DNA of 5,952 bases, taken from NCBI GenBank assembly GCA_937889485.1, contig CALAPG010000235.1, positions 1 to 5,952 of the forward strand, in the 5' to 3' direction. Under the pieces are notes generated by a model, which had not been told where the DNA came from, ran no database searches, and worked only from the letters and a program-made list of their open reading frames with translations. Positions within the stretch are counted from its first letter, which is position 1, and every line of letters starts with the position of its first letter. The DNA comes from an uncultured Moraxella sp. Its GTDB lineage: Bacteria; Pseudomonadota; Gammaproteobacteria; Pseudomonadales; Moraxellaceae. Positions 1-5,952 of this stretch are shown here, piece after piece. Position numbers and translations under genes: made by a program.

Positions 1-16
1 GACGCTCTTCCGATCT
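1..16 (+). other. Illumina TruSeq adapter remnant (artefact)
   Basis: The bases GACGCTCTTCCGATCT equal the last 16 bases of the standard Illumina TruSeq read-1 adapter. They stand at the very edge of the window, and the prpF-like protein match begins directly after them: the codons from 18 onward read Ile-Asp-Lys-Ala and lead into the PrpF active-site segment. This is untrimmed library sequence at a contig end, not genome. It should be masked, and no biological meaning should be read into any translation across the junction. Confidence 0.95.
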
Positions 17-17
17 C

Positions 18-920
18 ATTGATAAAGCCATGATAGACTGGAGTGGCAACTGTGGTAATTTAACCGCGGCTGTGGGGTCGTTTGCAATTGCCAATGGCTT
101 AGTGGATGCAGCTAACATTCCAGACAACGGCATCTGTAAGGTGCGTATCTGGCAGCAAAATATTGGTAAAACCATTGTGGCACATGTGCCCATTACCAAT
201 CGTCAAGTGCAAGAAACGGGCGATTTTGAACTCGATGGTGTGACGTTTGCGGCAGCAGAGGTAAAAATCGAGTTTATCGACCCTGTAGACAGCGATGGTG
301 ATATGTTCCCAACAGGCAATCTAGTGGACATGCTAGAAGTACCAGAATTGGGTAGCTTTGAAGTGACCATGATTAACGCAGGCATCCCAACGATTTTTTT
401 GAATGCCAGTGACCTAGGATTTACAGGAACGGAGCTACAAAAAGACATCAATGGTAATCAAGAAACTTTGACCAAATTGGAAAAAATCCGTGCCCACGGC
501 GCTGTAAAGATGGGACTGATTACCGATATTCAAGAAGCACAAACCCGTCAACATACCCCAAAAATTGCGTGGGTAGCAGCACCAGCAGACTATACTGCCT
601 CAAGTGGTAAGGCGGTGAAAGCGGGCGATATTGATTTATTGGCACGCGCCATGAGTATGGGACAGTTGCACCATGCCATGATGGGGACGGCATCGGTTGC
701 TATTGGTACAGCGGCCACTATCAAAGGCACGCTTGTTAATCAAGCCGCAGGTGGCAAAGAATTGACAGAAGTTCGCTTTGGTCATCCGTCTGGTACCTTG
801 CTTGTGGGCGGTGAGTCTGTCCAAGTTGATGGCAAATGGCAAGCCAAAAAAGTGTCCATGAGCCGCTCAGCACGCCGCTTGATGGTGGGTGAGGTATTTG
901 TACCCAGTGATGCTTTTTAA
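18..920 (+). CDS. prpF: 2-methylaconitate cis-trans isomerase PrpF, 5'-truncated
   Basis: PrpF acts in the cytoplasm in the AcnD-dependent 2-methylcitrate cycle of propionate breakdown, isomerising the 2-methylaconitate made by AcnD so that an aconitase can hydrate it. The fold is diaminopimelate-epimerase-like. The sequence shows the hallmark WSGNCGNL segment (catalytic-type Cys at 51-53), then NAGIPTIF (about 375-398) and FGHPSGTLLVG (about 777-809), and ends in a family-like VFVPSDAF tail. The Met at 30 is internal: family proteins carry an Ile/Val-Asp-Lys stretch just before the active-site segment, and that is visible from 18. The family is usually about 390-400 residues; 300 remain, so roughly 95-100 N-terminal residues are lost at the contig end, including the region of the lysine reported as important in Shewanella PrpF. 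There is no internal stop or frameshift, so this is an assembly truncation rather than a pseudogene. prpB, prpC and acnD would be expected upstream, outside the window. pgeF follows after 12 bp. Confidence 0.93.
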   Translation: MDKAMIDWSGNCGNLTAAVGSFAIANGLVDAANIPDNGICKVRIWQQNIGKTIVAHVPITNRQVQETGDFELDGVTFAAAEVKIEFIDPVDSDGDMFPTGNLVDMLEVPELGSFEVTMINAGIPTIFLNASDLGFTGTELQKDINGNQETLTKLEKIRAHGAVKMGLITDIQEAQTRQHTPKIAWVAAPADYTASSGKAVKAGDIDLLARAMSMGQLHHAMMGTASVAIGTAATIKGTLVNQAAGGKELTEVRFGHPSGTLLVGGESVQVDGKWQAKKVSMSRSARRLMVGEVFVPSDAF

Positions 921-932
921 CTGTGAAACACG

Positions 933-1811
933 ATGCAAACAATGCAAAAACATAACTCGATTTATATTAACCTCAGCACGCCCACCACCGCCCAACCCGT
1001 AACCGTGGTACAAACTACCCGTGGCGATTATACAGACTCGCTGTATGGTGGCTTTAATCTTGGTTTGCACGTGGGCGATATTGACCAAACGGTGCATCAA
1101 AATCGTGCCACGTTGTTGGCGCAGTTGCAGCAAGAACACCCAACATTGGCAAGCATCCATTGGTTAAACCAAGTGCATGGCAACCATGTTCATCATGTGA
1201 CTGACCAACTTTTGGCGCATACCGTTGCGGCAGATGCTCACATCACCACGCTACCTAATGTTGCCTTGGCAATTATGACCGCGGATTGTGTGCCAGTAAT
1301 GATAACCAGTGACATCGCGTGTGGTGCCAATAACGTAATTGCAGCCGTACATGCAGGTTGGCAAGGTCTAGCAAAAAATGTCATTTACCAGACGGTACAA
1401 AAAATGGTACATCAGTCTGATTTGCTAGAGGGCAACACCGATTTAGAAGACATAAAAACGCTAACACAAGGCTGGCAGGCGTGGGTAGGTGCTAGCATTG
1501 CCCAGTGTAATTATGAGGTGGATAGCCGAGTACGCGCACAGGTGCTTGAAGCGCTTGCCGTGGATGAAGCAACCGATACCGCAGAGCGACTGTTTAAAAA
1601 TTCTGAGCGTGAGGGACACTATTTTGCCAATCTTGCAGCGGTAGCAGAATTACAGCTTAATGCGTGTGGTATACATCAAGTTTTTCAAAGCCAATTAGAC
1701 AGTTATGGTGATCCTAGGTTCTACTCTTATCGTTCACAGACCCAGCAGCAATTACCTGCTACAGGGCGTATGGCAACATTGATTTTTATGGCAGAGAGCA
1801 AACCACTATAA
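933..1811 (+). CDS. pgeF: Peptidoglycan editing factor PgeF (YfiH/DUF152, laccase-domain family)
   Basis: Cytoplasmic protein of the YfiH/DUF152 (Cu-oxidase_4) family. In E. coli, PgeF removes L-Ser wrongly placed instead of L-Ala at position 1 of the peptidoglycan stem peptide; relatives have purine-nucleoside activities. The 292-residue product shows the family landmarks in order: TTR near residue 28, NLGLHVGD 42-49, QVHG 80-83, ADAH 100-103, TADCVP 116-121, AVHAGW 138-143, YEV 194-196, DPRFYSYR 260-267 and TGRMATLI 277-284. The expected metal ligands are present as H82, C119 and H140. The consensus HAGWRG reads HAGWQG and the usual GPxIG reads GASIA, so the pocket differs somewhat. It is about 50 residues longer than E. 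coli PgeF (243), partly through an extra acidic segment near 163-180 and a longer N-terminus. The start at 933 has no clear Shine-Dalgarno, and ATG 942 is an alternative. The 12-bp gap after prpF suggests cotranscription, perhaps with translational coupling. The stop codon lies inside the terminator stem. Confidence 0.92.
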   Translation: MQTMQKHNSIYINLSTPTTAQPVTVVQTTRGDYTDSLYGGFNLGLHVGDIDQTVHQNRATLLAQLQQEHPTLASIHWLNQVHGNHVHHVTDQLLAHTVAADAHITTLPNVALAIMTADCVPVMITSDIACGANNVIAAVHAGWQGLAKNVIYQTVQKMVHQSDLLEGNTDLEDIKTLTQGWQAWVGASIAQCNYEVDSRVRAQVLEALAVDEATDTAERLFKNSEREGHYFANLAAVAELQLNACGIHQVFQSQLDSYGDPRFYSYRSQTQQQLPATGRMATLIFMAESKPL

Positions 1812-1849
1812 AAAATGGGTGATAGCGATATGCTATCACCCATTTTTTA
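1809..1849. terminator. Bidirectional intrinsic terminator between pgeF and surA
   Basis: A perfect 18-bp inverted repeat (1809-1826 with 1832-1849) surrounds a 5-base loop, GATAT. The inner stem TGGGTGATAGC is moderately GC-rich. Its outer part is six A on the left and six T on the right, so transcripts in either direction end in a U tract. It lies between two convergent genes: the pgeF stop codon (1809-1811) forms the outermost left-arm bases, and the surA stop codon lies 13 bases beyond the right arm. It should end the prpF-pgeF transcript on the + strand and the surA transcript on the - strand. Confidence 0.93.
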
Positions 1850-1862
1850 CCCCTCAAAAACA

Positions 1863-3296
1863 CTACTGAGTTTTATCCATGATTTGGATAAAAGATTGAG
1901 CACGTAATTCTTGTAGCCAATCCTCCATGGCTTGGGGAGCAAGGCGCTGATAAAGCAGCTCGCGCGCCATGTTGCGACGATAGTTGTCAGTCACATCTTT
2001 TTGACGTTTTTCATCCACTTTTAAAATATGCCAGCCAAACTGGCTTTGAAATGGGGCTGAAAAATCATTCACCGAGGTTTTTTTCATCATCGCCTCAAAG
2101 CTAGGCACCATATCGCCTTCGTTGACCCATCCTAGATCACCGCCTTGGCTAGCACTACCTGGATCTTTAGAATAGGTGCTTGCCAACGTGGCAAAGTCCG
2201 CGCCTTGACGCAGCTGTTCATAGATACTGTCAATTTGCTGTTTGGCTAATTCAGGGGATAAAGCAGCAGAAGGGCTGATTAGAATGTGACGCGTGTGCCA
2301 TTGGTCGATGATATGCTGTTTGCCACCACGCTTGTCAACAAGTTTTACCACATTATAACCTTCAGGGGTTAAGATAACCTCGCTCACTTGCCCAACATTG
2401 AGCCCTATAATGGCTTTTGAGATGTCTGTCGGTAAAGCGGTTGCGGCATGATAACCCATATCACCGCCTTGTATTTGCCCTGCATCTTTGAGCTGTTTGT
2501 CATATTGTGCTTGGGCATCACGGATAATTTGATTAATGTCGGGGTTTTCTACGGCTAACGCCTGTGCGATTTTTTGGGCAATAGTTTGGGCGGATTTTTT
2601 GGATTTATCACTTAGGGTGGCACGGGTGTTAAAAGGTACGCGAATATGTAGGGTGCGGTACTGGCTTTGTTCTAAGGCATTGCTTTCAGGGGATTTGAGA
2701 AAGGCATCCACATCTTGCTCACTAATTTTGATGCGTCGTGTCAATTGCTGCTGTTGCAGTGTCTGCATTGCCAAATCTTCGATGATTTTTTGGCGAAGCG
2801 CTTGGTAACTACCTGCTCGTTGCCCATCTAGTGTCTGTTGAAATTGGGCTAAGTTGTTGATTCCGTTTTGCTTGGCGAGGTTTGCCAATGCCGCATTGAC
2901 TTCGTTTTCATCGGGTGAAACGCCGTATTTTTTGATCAAATCTAACTGAATCTGTTGGGTAATCAATTGGTCAAGCGCTAGCGCGTATAGCTGTTGAGCG
3001 GGGGGTAGTGGTCTGTTTTGAGCTTTTAGCTGAGCGGCTGCCTGTGTGGTAGCACGTTCAAGTTGGCTATTTAAAATGGCGGTATCATTGACAATTGCAA
3101 CCACGCCATCAATCAGTTGGGGTGCAGCACTAGCGGCTGACGGATGAGTAGTGGATGCCTTGGTCTCGGCTGTTACTTGGGCGGCATAAGTAGCGCTTAT
3201 TGGCGCACCCATGGTAATCAACATTAACAAAGCTGAACGCGATGCCAGTCTTTTTAGGGGAGATGGGGGTAGTTGATGCATGAAATATAGGTTCAT
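1863..3296 (-). CDS. surA: Periplasmic chaperone / peptidyl-prolyl isomerase SurA
   Basis: SurA escorts unfolded outer-membrane proteins, LptD among them, through the periplasm to the BAM complex. The 477-residue product begins with a Sec signal peptide: K15, R16 and R20, a hydrophobic core around 22-34, and likely cleavage near Ala38-Ala39. An Ala/Ser/Thr-rich linker follows to about residue 59. The SurA N-domain starts at LIDGVVAIVND (61-71) and runs to about 200. A first parvulin domain spans about 212-322 (GGDMGY 277-282, then PEGYNVVKL). A second, better conserved one spans about 332-428: HILI 337-340, GGDLGW 385-390, MVPSFE 396-401 and FGWHILKV 420-427. The C-terminal helix follows to 477. 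E. coli SurA is 428 residues, so this is slightly long, mainly at the N-terminus. The start at 3296 is favoured by a strong Shine-Dalgarno; Met6 is a less likely alternative. surA lies 203 bp downstream of lptD on the same strand and converges on pgeF. Confidence 0.97.
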   Translation of the reverse strand: MNLYFMHQLPPSPLKRLASRSALLMLITMGAPISATYAAQVTAETKASTTHPSAASAAPQLIDGVVAIVNDTAILNSQLERATTQAAAQLKAQNRPLPPAQQLYALALDQLITQQIQLDLIKKYGVSPDENEVNAALANLAKQNGINNLAQFQQTLDGQRAGSYQALRQKIIEDLAMQTLQQQQLTRRIKISEQDVDAFLKSPESNALEQSQYRTLHIRVPFNTRATLSDKSKKSAQTIAQKIAQALAVENPDINQIIRDAQAQYDKQLKDAGQIQGGDMGYHAATALPTDISKAIIGLNVGQVSEVILTPEGYNVVKLVDKRGGKQHIIDQWHTRHILISPSAALSPELAKQQIDSIYEQLRQGADFATLASTYSKDPGSASQGGDLGWVNEGDMVPSFEAMMKKTSVNDFSAPFQSQFGWHILKVDEKRQKDVTDNYRRNMARELLYQRLAPQAMEDWLQELRAQSFIQIMDKTQ

Positions 3297-3303
3297 TGCA
3301 TTG

Positions 3304-3310
3304 ATCCTTC
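3304..3310 (-). promoter_or_regulatory. surA ribosome binding site
   Basis: On the minus strand GAAGGAT precedes the ATG at 3296, with 8 bases between the AAGGA core and the start codon. This is near-ideal spacing. It decides for the first Met over the in-frame Met five codons later, which has no such sequence at the right distance. An overlapping ATG just upstream is out of frame and meets TGA at once. Confidence 0.8.
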
Positions 3311-3378
3311 AAAAATTAAAAAACGCCAAATAAACAAAAAAATAGGCTGATTAGCCAAGCGGCAATGGTGATAATGGC

Positions 3379-3406
3379 AGTATATTAAAGTAAAGTCACG
3401 AATAAA
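3379..3406 (-). promoter_or_regulatory. Weak candidate sigma-70 promoter for surA
   Basis: On the minus strand a TATACT (3379-3384) matches the -10 consensus at five of six positions. It follows, after 16 bases, TTTATT (3401-3406), which matches the -35 consensus at only three. Transcription would start about 75 bases before the surA ATG. The lptD-surA gap of 203 bp is long for a purely cotranscribed pair, which makes a separate surA promoter plausible. The region is AT-rich, however, and such matches arise by chance. No sigma-E-like pair was recognised. Confidence 0.3.
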
Positions 3407-3499
3407 TCTGCTAGCATCCTGTAAATACAAAAGCCAAGTTTTGCGCGCTTGTATCTAGCAACCATACCCGTAGCGCACTGTGCCGACCACGCGCTCAAA

Positions 3500-5952
3500 C
3501 TAGTGGTTAGGGTTATACCCCAATACACGATTTTGAATGAGGTTGGCAAGTTGTCCACTGCCTTTATTAGATAACCCTGTCAAACTAATTTCTGCCATAA
3601 TCGCTTGTTGGGCTTTGTTGTTATTGCCAAGTTCATCATAATAACGGCGCCCATAAATTGATAACCCATAACAGCAGCTGTCATAAGTAAAGCCTGCCAA
3701 CACATCACTAAAATGGTTTTGTTGGGTATCATACTGAGCAGCCCCCAAAAAGCGCCAGTGGTCGCTGATAGGAAAAATGGCGGACCCTGTCACCGCTGAT
3801 AATGATTTTTGACCAAATTTACTGGCATTACGTTTGACAAACCCTAAATTGTAAAGACTGCGCGTGTCTGGGGCGTGGCGTAGCTGGGTATTAAAGTAAT
3901 TGAGGTCGCCGTGATCATTCACCGAACCGTCCAAATCTAGCCAAAAATCTTGACGCGGCTGGGTACTAACTTGAAACACGGTGCCTGTATTATCAAGCTT
4001 CAAACCATCATTGGTATTATCTAAGTGAACCCGAATATCACTCAGATAAAATTGCTTGCCAATACTGGCATCTAGCCGCGTCAAACCACTTCGATCAATA
4101 TAGCGGTAATTAAGTGACGGGGTGAGATGGTTGTTATCAGGGAGTCGGTCATAGCCCAAAAACCAAGAATCTTCATACAATTGGGGAAAATTGAGTGATG
4201 CCAGTCGGGTGTTAAAATTGGGCACTTCGCTTTGGTCTTTGTAAGGGGAGTACACATATTTTAAACGAGGGCTAACCAGTTGATAACCGCCTAGTGACTC
4301 ATCAAATTTGCCAAATGGTGTGCCTGCCTTAAAAAAATTAAGTCCACTATCAACACTCACTTGCGGCACAAAAATAGACTGGCTTTTACTATCTTTGTCT
4401 TTGCCGTTGGCAAGAGCAGATTGTTGGTCGTATTGGGTATAAAGATGCTGCAAACTGACAGAAGGTGTTACATAGCCCCACGTGCGTGTGACAGGATAAG
4501 AAGCGCTTATTTTATTATAAAAACGTCCTCCGCTTTGTTCAGGCGCAGAGCCGTCATTAATAGGGCGCTTAAAGTAAGCAAAATCACTGATGCCCGTGAC
4601 GTCAAAATCTGTAACCCAAGGCAAGCGATACTTGAGTGAGAGTTGTGGCAAACGCTCATAGGGTTTGTCTTTATCAGCAATTTTTTGTGCATCGGATAAA
4701 TTGCGATCAAGCGTCTGAAAACTTTCTACTTTGGCAAGGGCGGTGACATAGTCATTATAATAACTAGCTTGTAGACGTCTGGGCAAATTAAGCTGTACGG
4801 TTTCATCCCCAAGTGTCTCAAAATTACTGATAAAACTTGGGTCAGATACATACTGATAAAGAGCATCTATGGCAAGATTTGAAAGGATGGGAGATTGCCA
4901 ATGATGATTATAGATAAAGCGTTTACGATCCTCATCTTCATATTGTTTATCACGCGGTAAATAAGAGCCCGTTAGTTGTCCTTCACCATAGTTGTGGGTT
5001 AAATAACGAAATTGCCCTGTTGCCATGGGATTACGGTCGGTAAAAATTGTTGGGGTGAGTGTGGCATCATAATTGGGGGCTAGGTTTAAGTAGTAAGGTA
5101 ATTGGACGGTAAAGCTGCCCTCCGAGCTAAACCCTGCTCTAGGCAATAAAAAGCCACTGGTGCGCCGATCATCAATAGGGAAATTAAAGTAGGGCAAATA
5201 CAACACAGGGGTGTTTTTAATTTTTAATGTGGCATGGCGTGCTTCACCGCGCCCTGTGTCGGTGTCCATGTCAATATTTTTGGCGTTAATTTGCCAAGTG
5301 GGGTTGTCTGGCGCGCACGTGGTAAACATAACATCATCAATTTGTACGTGGCTTTCGTCAATTTTATTGAGTTTTTTGGCATAACCATGAGCTTGTAGTG
5401 GCACGCTTGCAAACGCCACATCTTTTGCCGTGGCCTTGGCGCTATCGGTTTGGTAGGCAAATTCATTGGCAACCGTAATTAACCCGCCTTTATTGCTGTC
5501 TTTAATATTGGTTGGGCGCGTTTGCAGGTCTTGGCTTTGGGCGGCATCGACCACCAAAACATTGCCTTGCGCTGCGGCAATACCCTCTTTGACTGCTACC
5601 ACGACTTTGTCTGCAGAAATTTGTTGTCGGCCTTGGTTAATTTCAACATTGCCTGCTAGTTCAGCGTAATTGTCATTGTCATAGTAGCCGTAATCTGCGG
5701 CGGCATGAATTGGAAACGCACTGTTTGGCAAATCAGACTGTGCCGCTTCTAGCGCTTGTTGCTGATAAATCGTGGAGGTGGGATATACCCAGTTACCATG
5801 ACACATAGCTGGGTTTTGGCGTTTTGTAGCACCTTGATCTTCGGCGGGTTTTGTTGGCTGATAAAAAGTCTTTAATCGATCCAAGCTTGCTTGCTGGGTT
5901 GGTGTTGGCGTATAGTTGGGGCGCGTGCGCGCGGCGTCACTTTCTGGCAATG
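3500..5952 (-). CDS. lptD: LPS-assembly outer-membrane protein LptD (Imp/OstA), 5'-truncated
   Basis: LptD, plugged by the lipoprotein LptE, forms the outer-membrane translocon that takes lipopolysaccharide or lipooligosaccharide from the LptA bridge and inserts it in the outer leaflet. The visible 816 residues begin inside the protein: the apparent start at 5950 is a TTG that continues the frame beyond the window edge, and there is no signal peptide. Residues 1-48 are a Pro/Thr/Gln-rich lead. Then come Cys50, an OstA/LptA-type periplasmic domain (about 85-200, with AELAGNVEI and ISADKV), Cys212 in FTTCAPDNPTW, the barrel entry VLYLPYFNFPIDDRRTSGFL (249-268), PYYLNLAPNYDATLTP (285-300), PRLKYVYSPYKDQS (561-574), and Cys759-Cys760 in YDSCCYG. 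The four cysteines match E. coli C31, C173, C724 and C725, whose two non-consecutive disulfides are needed for function. The C-terminus GLSN...NRVLGYNP is family-typical. surA, its chaperone, follows on the same strand. Confidence 0.96.
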   Translation of the reverse strand, partial: LPESDAARTRPNYTPTPTQQASLDRLKTFYQPTKPAEDQGATKRQNPAMCHGNWVYPTSTIYQQQALEAAQSDLPNSAFPIHAAADYGYYDNDNYAELAGNVEINQGRQQISADKVVVAVKEGIAAAQGNVLVVDAAQSQDLQTRPTNIKDSNKGGLITVANEFAYQTDSAKATAKDVAFASVPLQAHGYAKKLNKIDESHVQIDDVMFTTCAPDNPTWQINAKNIDMDTDTGRGEARHATLKIKNTPVLYLPYFNFPIDDRRTSGFLLPRAGFSSEGSFTVQLPYYLNLAPNYDATLTPTIFTDRNPMATGQFRYLTHNYGEGQLTGSYLPRDKQYEDEDRKRFIYNHHWQSPILSNLAIDALYQYVSDPSFISNFETLGDETVQLNLPRRLQASYYNDYVTALAKVESFQTLDRNLSDAQKIADKDKPYERLPQLSLKYRLPWVTDFDVTGISDFAYFKRPINDGSAPEQSGGRFYNKISASYPVTRTWGYVTPSVSLQHLYTQYDQQSALANGKDKDSKSQSIFVPQVSVDSGLNFFKAGTPFGKFDESLGGYQLVSPRLKYVYSPYKDQSEVPNFNTRLASLNFPQLYEDSWFLGYDRLPDNNHLTPSLNYRYIDRSGLTRLDASIGKQFYLSDIRVHLDNTNDGLKLDNTGTVFQVSTQPRQDFWLDLDGSVNDHGDLNYFNTQLRHAPDTRSLYNLGFVKRNASKFGQKSLSAVTGSAIFPISDHWRFLGAAQYDTQQNHFSDVLAGFTYDSCCYGLSIYGRRYYDELGNNNKAQQAIMAEISLTGLSNKGSGQLANLIQNRVLGYNPNH

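Noticed and set aside
30..32. ATG at 30 as the real start of prpF
   Set aside because: It lies eight codons before the catalytic-type Cys, and conserved family sequence continues in frame upstream to 18, where adapter begins. The family has about 100 further residues before this point.
867..1160. Minus-strand frame of 97 codons across the prpF-pgeF junction
   Set aside because: Antisense to two recognised genes and without any recognisable domain; best explained as a shadow.
2536..2808. Plus-strand open frame of 90 codons inside surA
   Set aside because: Antisense to a well-conserved surA coding region, Cys/Ser-rich in the manner of a shadow frame, and without a convincing ribosome binding site.
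3130..3312. Small minus-strand frame overlapping the surA start (60 codons, TTG start)
   Set aside because: It overlaps the surA signal-peptide region in another frame, and its start falls within the bases of the surA Shine-Dalgarno region. No family resemblance; a shadow frame.
3480..3502. Hairpin just after the lptD stop (AGCGC with GCGCT) as an lptD terminator
   Set aside because: Only a 5-bp stem with a loop of about 14 bases and no following T tract, so it does not meet the form of an intrinsic terminator.
5948..5950. TTG at 5950 as the lptD start codon
   Set aside because: The frame is open to the window edge, no signal peptide follows, and LptD must be exported. The codon is read as an internal Leu.
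1..5952. Search for a novel defence, mobile or RNA system
   Set aside because: All long frames are explained by prpF, pgeF, surA and lptD. Gaps are 12, 51 and 203 bp, with no tRNA-like, CRISPR-like, IS-end or long repeat structure seen by eye.

Overview
The window looks like ordinary housekeeping chromosome from a gammaproteobacterium. The moderate-to-low GC coding style, the lptD-surA pair and an AcnD-type prpF together suggest the Moraxellaceae (Moraxella/Psychrobacter/Acinetobacter side), but that placement is inference from protein character, not a proven assignment. The first 16 bases are not genomic: they match the 3' end of the standard Illumina TruSeq read-1 adapter. The left edge is therefore a contig end with untrimmed adapter.

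Layout. On the + strand, bases 18-920 hold the 3' three quarters of prpF (2-methylaconitate isomerase of the AcnD-type methylcitrate cycle). It is cut by the contig end. After a gap of only 12 bp comes a complete pgeF (peptidoglycan editing factor, DUF152/multicopper-oxidase-like fold) at 933-1811. A perfect 18-bp stem at 1809-1849 contains the pgeF stop codon and serves as a shared bidirectional terminator. On the - strand, reading into the same terminator from the right, are surA (1863-3296, complete) and, upstream of it, lptD (3500-5952, its N-terminus cut by the right window edge). A 203-bp gap separates lptD from surA and holds a good surA ribosome binding site and a weak promoter candidate.

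How the genes work together. SurA is the periplasmic chaperone that delivers outer-membrane proteins, LptD among them, to the BAM machinery. LptD is the outer-membrane barrel that inserts lipopolysaccharide or lipooligosaccharide. The lptD-surA order is the classical gammaproteobacterial arrangement. PgeF acts in the cytoplasm on peptidoglycan precursors. PrpF belongs to propionate catabolism and has no obvious link to envelope assembly. Its tight spacing to pgeF suggests cotranscription.

I see no RNA gene, mobile element, CRISPR array, phage gene or undescribed system. All long open frames belong to recognised families. The most useful observations are the adapter remnant, the unusual prpF-pgeF pairing, departures from family consensus in PgeF, and the overlap between the pgeF stop codon and the terminator.
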